Shown: in pieces, positions 19,418 through 26,984 of the stretch
Layout: the number at the start of each line of letters is the position of its first letter
Position numbering within the stretch: position 1 is the stretch's first letter
NCBI GenBank assembly: GCA_034698045.1
Contig: JAQGAU010000504.1
Coordinates: forward strand, 1 to 26,984
DNA from: Paramacrobiotus richtersi
Lineage: Eukaryota; Tardigrada; Eutardigrada; Parachela; Macrobiotidae
Length of the DNA stretch: 26,984 nt
Direction of reading: 5' to 3'
Program-made: the position numbers and the translations under genes
Notes under the pieces: generated by a model
Told to the model about the DNA's origin: nothing
The model's input: only the letters and a program-made list of their open reading frames with translations
Database searches by the model: none

Positions 19418-19425
19418 TTTATATA
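19418..19425 (-). promoter_or_regulatory. TATA-like box of the cysteine-rich gene
   Basis: TATATAAA on the minus strand lies about 115 bp upstream of the ATG at 19304. That distance would give a 5' leader of about 85 bases. It is a positional inference only. Confidence 0.35.
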
Positions 19426-21235
19426 TGTACTCGTAGATGGTAAGGAAAACCGTACTGTCGCCTAAAGGAATCTCGCCTGGTCTTTTTCTTTGTGGATTTG
19501 CCGGTTGTCTCGATGTACATGTAACATGGTTAATCTGTCATGCATTTTCGTTTCGGATTAATAACAGCTAATTAATCTGTCTGGAAAGTGGAAAGTGTAT
19601 ACGATAAACAACCTAAACCTGTCTTTCGCGTGTTGGCTTTGAATCGAAACGCATTTGGTACCTCCATTATGTTAAGGTAAAGACGGAAATGTTATCTACA
19701 TGTATGGGAACCAACTTACCAAGCAAGTTATCGTCTTGTTTTCACTTGTTGAATTTGGCTACTATCACGAGTTACATAATGTTTCGCTTTCTCTCTTATT
19801 GTTGGTTTAATTGCGATTGATTAATTTGTCTGAGAAGACTAAATTTAATGGAAATGTGTCTCCTTTAAATGACCCAAAGCTGTTTTTCGCGTACTTGGCT
19901 CCAGACCAGAATGCAGTAATTTATCATAAGCGTGGAGTAACTGTTTAAGACAGCCCGTTACTTTCTTGTAGATGTTTAGTAATGAGTACTAAACTGAAAC
20001 GCCTGTTTGCTACTTGATGGACTGCGTGTTTACGATATGTACTAATAATTGCGTATTTATCGAACAAAAAGCGCCGCGAAGCGGCATGGGTAGAATTTTA
20101 AAGATCACCATTTTTTTCGCTGAATAACGTCTGGTTTTGATTTTTGCACTGTGTAGAGCAAGTTTATTCCATGTAAACTTTATCTCGCAATCTGCGAAAG
20201 CATGAAAGATATCACATGAACGAAATCTGTGTGTAATCTGGCCTTGTGTGCTTCTGGTCTGCGAGTCCATTTCTTATAAGTTTAATCGGCAAAAGCCCAG
20301 AAACAATGTTGACGCGCTAAAATTTCCAACTTCCAACTAAACTTTCCAATTTCCATCTAAATTATCTTATCTGTATGTCAGTACGCTTATGGAGATTGAA
20401 AATATCCCGGGATTTTTTACTTTCTCATTGATCTGTCAAGGCATAGCTGTGGCAGTACATGTACATGTAGTTCAGTGCATTTTTCGTAGACACTCGAAGT
20501 ATCATTCAATTATAATTGTTGATTGTGTGTGTATCCGGTGTGCTCCTGGAAACGCTACGTCAGTCGTGAAAAATGTTGAAATTTATTTCGGGCTCTATCG
20601 CTTTGGCACTAAGCAGCTAATGAAAACTTTCAATGGGATTAGTAACTGTCAGCAAAAATGTCAGTTACCCAGGAGGTGATTAGATCAATATTTTCCATTA
20701 TTCAGTGTTCAACAAAATTTAAACTGCGTGTTAAACTTTCTAGATGAGTTGCAGGTAGAAAACTGCCATTCAGCTTGACTTTTACGTTGTGTTACAAAGA
20801 GAAGCAGCACGTTACCGGCTTTCGAATATCAAAACAAAGATCATCTGAAGCCGTTTTCGACTATGGCGAATTTAGTGGTGTTATCGGTCTTTCGCGTATG
20901 ACTTTGTTGTTTGGGCTTCTGTACCGTTGGGCCCGTATCATAGATCTTTGATTGATAGGACTGGACACCGCAGGAATACTGTAGTTATAGACATCCTTCG
21001 CACAGTCGCGATACCAGATCTACTGGAAACATGTTACGTACGCCTGTCCAGTTGTGATACACAGTGACATGTTTACACAGAAGTTATCACAAACTGGTCA
21101 TGTTGTACTGCCAGTGACAACAGCGGGTCTGTCGTTCCGCCATGTGGTAGAGCGTTTCTTTACATCAAAAACTTTTTTCCCGGGCTAAAACGTTTACATA
21201 ACAGAGAGACTACAGCAGTTATACATGTACAGGAG
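19426..21235. other. Intergenic stretch with an old local duplication, no supported gene
   Basis: About 19556-19655 and 19809-19910 are diverged copies in the same orientation. Shared blocks are TTAATnTGTCTG, GAAAnTGTGT-like, CCnAAnCTGTnTTTCGCG and TTGGCTnnnnAnC. Near 20320-20365, TTTCCAACTTCCAACTAAA is repeated as TTTCCAATTTCCATCTAAA. A frame at 20389-20679 has no recognisable motif. The end of the region would hold the promoter of the former GR gene that starts at 21236. Confidence 0.4.
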
Positions 21236-22612
21236 ATGGAGCAGCATTCACGAATATCTACCCGGTCCGTGCAGTTCTTACTAAAGTTCTTCTTTACAGC
21301 AATGCTGTTATGCGGCTACTTTTCTAGCCCATTTACAGCTGTTTATACACAAAAACGTCTGCACTCCTTCTTGAATCTCCTATTAATGGTTTACATTGTA
21401 CTTCAGCTCGCCGCTTCCGGTATATACATCCCCGCTTTCGAGTGAAGCATTGCATCATACTCAAGCGTTACCGAAATGCTCTTTCGCTCCCGGGCATTAT
21501 CTGGTTCACCCGATGACTGTGACGTACGTGGCCATGCTCTGGCGGTCGCAGAAGCGTCTTGTATGGTTCACCGAAGAACTTGCTGAACATTTAAGAACGA
21601 TGTTACCAATGGCGATGCGGCGATGTTGATTGCTTTGTCTGTCGTGTTAGTAATTTAGGAGCTCATCCGGTGTGCGCTTGCATATTTTCGACCAAACCGG
21701 TACAAGAAGTTATTCACCAGGAAAGCCTCAAAAGCAGTGACGACTTATTGTGGTTCAATACTCATTTCTCCTTTAATTTACGTGCCGCTGTTGTTGTACT
21801 GCATATGATCAGCTATGTCGCGAGAAAGATTGTTCAGTGTTTTATCGTGGTACTTGCGTGGGCGGTATGGGTAATCTATAACCGAATTACAAAAGATCTG
21901 TACCGTGTTTGCTGTAAAGACAAACTCAACAATAGCGAAAATCTAGCTGACCTTATGCAAAAGCACGCAATGCTGTACGACTTCATCGAGGAATGTGACG
22001 AAACCTTGAAATAGATAAGTTTACTGAGCTATTTGGAAACTTTCTCCATTCTTCTTACGTACATGTACGAGTTATGTAAGGATTTTGTTGAACGCGATGG
22101 GACCGAATATGCTGCTTACATTCGCCCAGCTGCAGCGTTGCTTTTAATAATTTTGAACTCGAGCGTTTTGACACTGCTAACAGAACAGGTACCGGAATCG
22201 TGCCATCCCCTTTAGTCATTTACCCTTAATCAAAGCATCATCTGTGTTGTAGAAACGCAGTGCCATTAAAGCTTTCCGTTACATTAGTACAATGGACCCG
22301 TTACGCGACTACGCAGGAAACCTTCTTAAAGGTCACATTGCGTATATCGAGCTCCACGATCCCAATATGACCACTGCTGGTTTGGAAATGACGCGCGAGT
22401 TCTGCCTTGCGGTATGTGCGCGTTAGTACTTGCTACCTTACGGAGAAAAGACCGGACATTGTACCTTTTTCTAGACTGCTGCTGGAGTGCTCAGCTACAT
22501 TGTCATATTTTCGGAGCTGAGTGAGAAAGCTATTGTGCAACTGCCGCAAAGCAGCTTTTTCAACAACAACTGGACGACAACAACAGCTCAAGGAATAAAG
22601 AGACCGTTTTGA
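21236..22612 (+). pseudogene. Gustatory-receptor-like pseudogene (3 former exons)
   Basis: The whole gene structure is recognisable. Exon 1 (21236-22188) starts with ATG and MEQHSRISTRSVQFLL. Exon 2 (22253-22411) has 53 codons. Exon 3 (22475-22612) carries TAAGVLSYIVIFSELSE and ends in TGA. Introns of 64 and 63 bp keep GT...AG. Exon 1 is broken: TGA at 21443-21445 and TAG at 22012-22014 both replace tryptophans (TGG) of the intact copies. The frame also shifts near 21480-21500 and again between about 21590 and 21670. Exon 1 is 953 bp, so its length is no longer a multiple of three. Exons 2 and 3 remain open, so the decay is recent. It is most similar to the copies at 10971 and 24700. Confidence 0.88.
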
Positions 22613-23475
22613 CAAAAAAGTGACAGCTGATAAATGATGCAAGGTTCCAGCTGATATTGAGCAGCACTTTTATCATCAGATACCTGACAGCGACCATTTG
22701 TTTCGATTTCTGACTTTATTCAGTGTAGCAGTTGTTTGCACAACAGTATATAGGTACACAACTTGAACAAATGATCAAAATGCCGGTAGCGCTGGAACTG
22801 TTTGTTTGTACCGTTTTTAGAAATTATGTGGGTAGCCTAGACCAGGTAGCGGAGCAACAACGACGAATACGTTGTCATAAAAGCATATGACTGGCAACCC
22901 CCGCCGAAGTCCGCCCGAATGCTTTGCCCGAAATTCCCTTGTAGCCAACAACGTAATTGCGGCTCGTGCACATGCAGTAACTCGTTACATTAGGAACCAG
23001 GGGCGGCAACGATTTAGGCCTTCTCGAACGGAAGCGCCGTTTAAACAGTTGTACTCAATCACATGCAGTTGCGATTTGGCAAATTCTGAAAAAAACTAAT
23101 CAGCTCGCAGAGCAGTCTTCTCTGAATGCTTTTGAACTTACTTTAGAAATGTGTTAGTGATGCGACTAACTACCGCAAGTGACAGTTATCCTGGATGCGA
23201 TTAGATAACTATTCACCATCACTAACGAGAAAAGGTACAGTGGAAGCAACATTATCGAACAGTGCCGTATGTTTGAATGCTACGCTTATCAGCTGTTGTT
23301 GTAACAATATCACACTGCTTCCGATCGTTTCAACCGTACGCCATCGTTTCGTTTCAAGTCTGGTCTGGAAAAAAGCGACAGTATGTGTTTCATTGATAGT
23401 CATTTTCTCGTTTATAGCGCCCAGTTCTACTTGTAACAAGTCCAGTTGTTTTCGCGAAAAACCCTCCAAATCACG
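22613..23475. other. Intergenic stretch, no supported gene
   Basis: A minus-strand frame at 23209-23469 and a plus-strand frame at 23195-23572 oppose each other. The minus one is protein-like in composition but has no ATG start or known motif. Nothing else is seen. Confidence 0.4.
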
Positions 23476-23846
23476 ATGGCGGAGTTACAGGTTCACTGGA
23501 ATTTTTTCCCGAAAGCACTGGATAAAATTTCTCCCGCTGGCCTTATGGAAGATCACGTCATGCGATATTTAGCCACATCAACACTGGCTCCATCGGCAAA
23601 CATCTCCACCAAGGCCGCGCACCGCAGGTACCCATCAACGGGCTCAAGGCTCGGGAAGCGAAACCGGACAATGCACAGTGGTACTGTGTGATTGGTGAGG
23701 ATTTCTGGGTAAGTAAGAAGCGTTTATAAGCGAAAATGCATTATGATTTTTCTCCTCGGCAGGGAAGTGAGATCCCCATAAAGGATCACACGCATTTTTA
23801 TGGAAAAGTTGGAAAAAGAAACGTATGGATTTATAAAACTCGATGA
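23476..23846 (+). CDS. Unknown two-exon candidate with a clean 54-bp intron
   Basis: A frame open from 23526 to 23708 encodes HINTGSIGKHLHQGR, then APQVPINGLKAREAKP and DNAQWYCVIGEDFW. It is followed by a strong donor GTAAGTAAG at 23709 and an acceptor after a pyrimidine tract (TTTTTCTCCTCGGCAG, ending 23762). The next exon continues in phase 0 with GSEIPIKDHTHFYGKVG and KRNVWIYKTR and stops at 23844-23846. The intron size fits the verified introns of the window. An ATG at 23476 opens a different frame upstream (MAELQVHWNFFPKAL), so joining the two would need a frameshift or another intron. I do not recognise the protein. It may be a real small gene, the 3' part of a larger one, or a decaying copy. 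Confidence 0.35.
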
Positions 23847-24699
23847 TGGGGTTACGTCTTTCGGAAAGGATGTTCGGTAGTACGCGATCTCACGTTAAGT
23901 GCATAACTGACCAGCTCAAATGCAAATGCAGCCTCTAATGAAACGTTAAACAACGATAGCGGGAGGAGTTTTGCTTGTGTCTATGTATTTTTTTCAACAA
24001 AAGGCTGAAATAAGAAGCGGCTCATAATATGATACGCACTTACGAATGGCATCATGCTAAAAAAACTATATTTGAAAACAAGACATAACTATGTCTGGCG
24101 GGACGTCGTCCGACTTGTCGCTGTTTGTCTTGTAACCGGTTGCTGGGACGGGAAGAATCATCCGGCGAACACTTTTACACTGAGGCCGTTAAAACCGTTC
24201 GAATGTCGATATTCAGCTATGGAATAAGCCGATCCTGATGAAATACCAACAGAGAACACGACAAGTAAAAGACGAGAACGCGAATCACTTCGCGTTGAAT
24301 TTCAGTTAAAAGCCAACGCAATTGTCAGTCATCCAGTAGCATCTTCCGTGTTTTGAAGCTCTCATGCCATAGCAAGGCTGAAACTGCGAACGCTAAAATC
24401 ATGGTAAAGCCGCGAAAACTGTTGGAAAAATGCGCGAGACCACCTGTCATCATGTCTGTGACAGGTATACACTGGACCGATAACAAACCGATCATGTTGC
24501 ATTCCGCTATCTTTAATTGACACCAATTTGACCATGAATGCTACAAATATACATCCAACATACCCCTATGAGCACATACAGTAAAGTTGCAGGGATGCCA
24601 GGAGGTTTAGATCCATAAAATCCGTCCGTTTTAGCTCCATAAAAACGGTTATTCCAGACGAAAGCACCATAATAACTGATTGGAATAGTTATCCGCAAG
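23847..24699. other. Intergenic stretch upstream of the third intact GR gene
   Basis: No supported coding sequence. This is the presumed promoter side of the receptor gene at 24700. No clear TATA box was identified close to the start. A short local repeat GATCCATAAAA / GCTCCATAAAA is near 24609-24645. Confidence 0.45.
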
Positions 24700-26083
24700 A
24701 TGAAACGACATTCCCCAATATCTACTCGAGCTGTGCAGTTCGTAGTGATGTTCTTCTTTACTGCAATGCATTTATGCGGCTACTTTCTAAGTCCTTTCAA
24801 AGCCGTTTATTCCCACAAGCGCCTATTCTCGGTGTGCAATGTCCTATCAGTTTGCTACATTATATTTCAACTCATTGCCTCCGCTATTTACATCCGTGTA
24901 TTCGATTGGAGCATCGATTCATATACCAGCGTTACCCAAGTGCTCTTTTCTTTCCGTTTTTTCCTGGTTCACCCGCTGACTCTGACGTACGTTGTCATGC
25001 TGTGGCGTTCCCATAAATGCTTGATGTGGTTTACCGGAGAACTTACTGGAGCATTTCGAAACGATATCGGGAATGGTGACATGGTCATGTTAACCTTGCT
25101 GTCCGCAGCGTTAGTGGCCCTGCATCCGGTGTGTGCTTCCGCGGTTTCAACTAACACAGCGCGAAGAGTCGTTAATCATGAAAAACTAGAACCAGATGAC
25201 GACATGTTGTGGTTTAATGCTAATTTTCCCTTTCAACTGCGCGTCGTAGTTGTTGTTTTGCATGCGGTAGGATATGCCGCACGAAAGATTGTTCAGTGTT
25301 TTTGTGTTGTGTTTGCGTGGACGGTTTGGATCATTTATAGTCGATTAACGACAGTCCTGCACTGTTTGTGTAAGGAGCGTAAAACTTACGAAAAACAAAA
25401 GCTCACTGACGTTTTGCAAAAGCACGCGATGTTGTGCGACTTCATCGAAGAATACGACAAAGCTGCAAAGTGGATACATTTTCTGAGTTTTTTGGAAATT
25501 TTGTCCACTCTTCTTACGTACGTTTATGAACTATGCAAAGACTTCTTCGAACACAGTGGAGTCGATTATGCTGGTTACCTACGCGTTGCTGCAGCGGTGC
25601 TGTTGATAACTACACAGTCCAGCGTTCTGACATTTCTTACTGAGCAGGTATGCAAGTTTATAGCTATATCTCGGCTTCCACAATTATTGTTCTTACTTGC
25701 ATTATCTGCGTTATAACTTATAGAAATACAAGGCAGTTAAGCTTTTCCGCTACATTCTGACACTGGACATGTTGGCGGATCAGGAAGAAAAGCTGCTGAA
25801 ATCCCACATTGCTTATACCGAAGTAACCGATGCCAACATGACCATTGCGGGTTTGGAAATGACGCGGGAATCCTGCATTGCGGTTGCCTACTTCGGCTTT
25901 TTATCTTTGGGAGTAAAGACCTAAAGTTGTGCTTTTTTGCAGATTGCTGCCGGAGTGCTTGGCTACATTGTCATTTTTTCTGAGCTGAGTGAGAGTACTA
26001 TCGTGCCATTGTCAAAGAGCAGCTTTTTCAGCGGAAACTGGACGACATTCGCAAATAACCAAACAGCGTTGACAGGACCGTAA
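24700..26083 (+). CDS. Gustatory-receptor-like 7TM protein, copy 3 (3 exons)
   Basis: Exons: 24700-25647, 25724-25882, 25943-26083, giving 415 residues (316 + 53 + 46). Introns are 76 and 60 bp, both phase 0. Helices run in the same order as copy 1: the N-terminal CGYFLSPFKAVY box (about 26-37), HPLTLTYVVMLWRSHKC (about 91-107), ARKIVQCF before the fourth helix's cytoplasmic end, and QKHAMLCDFIEEYDKAAKW before TM5. TM7 follows TIAGLEMTRESCIA and reads IAAGVLGYIVIFSEL, a variant of TYxxxxxQF. The C-terminal tail keeps the SSFFSGNWTTF-type ending shared with the pseudogene. All exons are open. The second intron starts GTTGCC, a weak donor compared with GTATGT in the other plus-strand copies; retaining it would end the protein before TM7. 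The role is inferred from the family: an odorant- or tastant-gated cation channel. Confidence 0.87.
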
Positions 26084-26714
26084 CAGATGATAACAAATGA
26101 TGCAGGATTTCGGTTGGCACGGGACAGCACCTTTACCACTGAAAGCGCGGAAGCGCCCTCGTATTTCCTATTCCACCGACAAGAAATACATAACTGGCTG
26201 TAAACGATAAAATTCCTGTAACGTGTGAATTATACAGCTTGTTCGGTCTCTAAAAATAATGTCTTAGATTACTCTTGATTCTTGAAAACAGTTTGACGAC
26301 GCCTGACTAAAGTATTGATTTGTCTGACAAAGCAAGTCACGCTACATTGAGCATGTACTGTACATATGCACAAGTCACCTGCACAAATTCCATCCGCCCA
26401 ATTACTGGTAAAGCGCATGTTCTTCTCAAATAAGAAGCTTCATATGCAGCGAAAACGTAGTAGTATGCCATTTGCGAAACGTTTGAGTTTCAACCATATA
26501 ATTCAACAACCATACTGAGTCCAGTTCACTAACCGATTAAAACCATAGAAAAGTTATATTTAAAAGCTAAGCATTTACGTATACACGTATCAGTGTTAGA
26601 AAGCGAGACATGAATGAACAAACTCATCGTGACGGCATCAAGGGGTTAGAAGGTGCTGTATTTAAATGTTACGCTAGCTCCGCAGCTCCTGATACTGTCA
26701 GGCTGACAGTGTAA
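26084..26714. other. Intergenic stretch between GR copy 3 and the minus-strand gene
   Basis: No coding sequence is recognised. It holds the convergent 3' ends of the two flanking genes. Confidence 0.5.
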
Positions 26715-26984
26715 TTAAGCGACAGCACCCGTGATACTGTGTCGAGGGCCGTGTAACCTCTTGGCTCGCTGAGTTTTTTTGGGTGGCTTTGCGGGCTGAC
26801 TCTCACCAAATCCATCGGCAGGCAGCACCACGCTGGTCCCGTTCACTTCCGCCTTATGATCATCGACCACAGCGCCCTCTTTGTCCACATCTTCCAAGCT
26901 GTGCTGAAAAGGCCACAGAACATGAAACCTTGCGGCTTTGCTCAAATGCTGGACGTTACTTACCACGCAGAGTGAGAAGATCAG
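26715..26984 (-). CDS. 3' end of an unknown minus-strand gene, cut by the window edge
   Basis: The terminal exon 26903-26715 encodes 62 residues beginning HSLEDVDKEGAVVDDHK. It includes a lysine/arginine-rich part PPKKTQRAKRLHG and ends in SITGAVA and TAA. It is preceded by a good acceptor (CCTTTTCAG, ending 26904) and a 60-bp intron whose donor GTAAGT is at 26963-26958. The exon before it (26984-26964) reads LIFSLCV in phase 0 and runs off the window. The hydrophobic LIFSLCV followed by a charged, low-complexity tail could be the end of a membrane segment and a cytoplasmic tail, but only seven residues are available. No family is recognised. The intron length matches the others in the window. 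Confidence 0.5.
   Translation of the reverse strand: MIFSLCVVSNVQHLSKAARFHVLWPFQHSLEDVDKEGAVVDDHKAEVNGTSVVLPADGFGESQPAKPPKKTQRAKRLHGPRHSITGAVA

Noticed and set aside
23209..23469. Minus-strand frame of 86 codons
   Set aside because: Protein-like composition, but it starts with TTG after a close stop, has no motif and overlaps opposing frames.
23780..23880. Alternative frame containing YGFIKLDDGVTSFGKDVR, suggestive of a cold-shock-like strand
   Set aside because: The resemblance is short, the frame is closed by a stop immediately upstream, and it competes with the spliced frame.
1..26984. CRISPR arrays, tRNAs and rRNAs
   Set aside because: No regular short-spaced repeat array and no tRNA T-loop (GGTTCRANNCC) with a matching cloverleaf was seen.

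Overview
The window is eukaryotic. Genes are split by very short introns (54-78 bp) with GT...AG ends, intergenic DNA is long and moderately AT-rich, and there are remnants of several eukaryotic transposon classes. I see no operons, rRNA or tRNA. The main gene family, insect-type gustatory-receptor-like proteins with conserved phase-0 introns near the C terminus, points to a protostome invertebrate with a compact genome (arthropod or tardigrade-like). The sequence alone does not fix the species.

Layout. 1-5656: mostly non-coding, with a decayed minus-strand fragment that may derive from a Cys-loop ion channel (about 3730-4149). 5657-7619: two transposons in a row. The first is a 1.1 kb element with about 240-bp terminal inverted repeats and a perfect 9-bp target duplication. 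The second is a 0.5 kb hAT-like MITE with an 8-bp target duplication. Between them lies a three-copy short repeat. 7699-8223 (minus): a thioredoxin/PDI-like reading frame with a damaged active site. 8224-10970: no convincing gene.

10971-26083 is a cluster of gustatory-receptor-like (GR) genes. Intact copies are at 10971-12303 (+), 12999-14418 (-) and 24700-26083 (+). A pseudogene is at 21236-22612 (+). A shorter GR fragment (16448-17290) is split by about 600 bp of foreign DNA carrying a foldback element, and it abuts a second thioredoxin-like fragment (17272-17544, minus). All full copies share one structure: a long first exon ending in Leu-Thr-Glu-Gln, a second exon of exactly 53 codons, and a short last exon carrying TM7, with both introns in phase 0. 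Between them are an internally deleted copia-type LTR element (18236-18643), a possible LTR end (12719-12854), a small secreted 10-cysteine protein (19011-19304, minus), and weak unknown coding candidates at 15312-16131 (minus) and 23476-23846 (+). The right edge holds the last exon of a minus-strand gene that continues beyond the window.

The region reads as a chemoreceptor cluster in birth-and-death turnover: tandem and inverted duplication, decay by nonsense and frameshift changes, and disruption by mobile DNA. The GR proteins probably act as ligand-gated cation channels in sensory cells, by analogy with insect GRs. No metabolic pathway or multi-gene system is visible.
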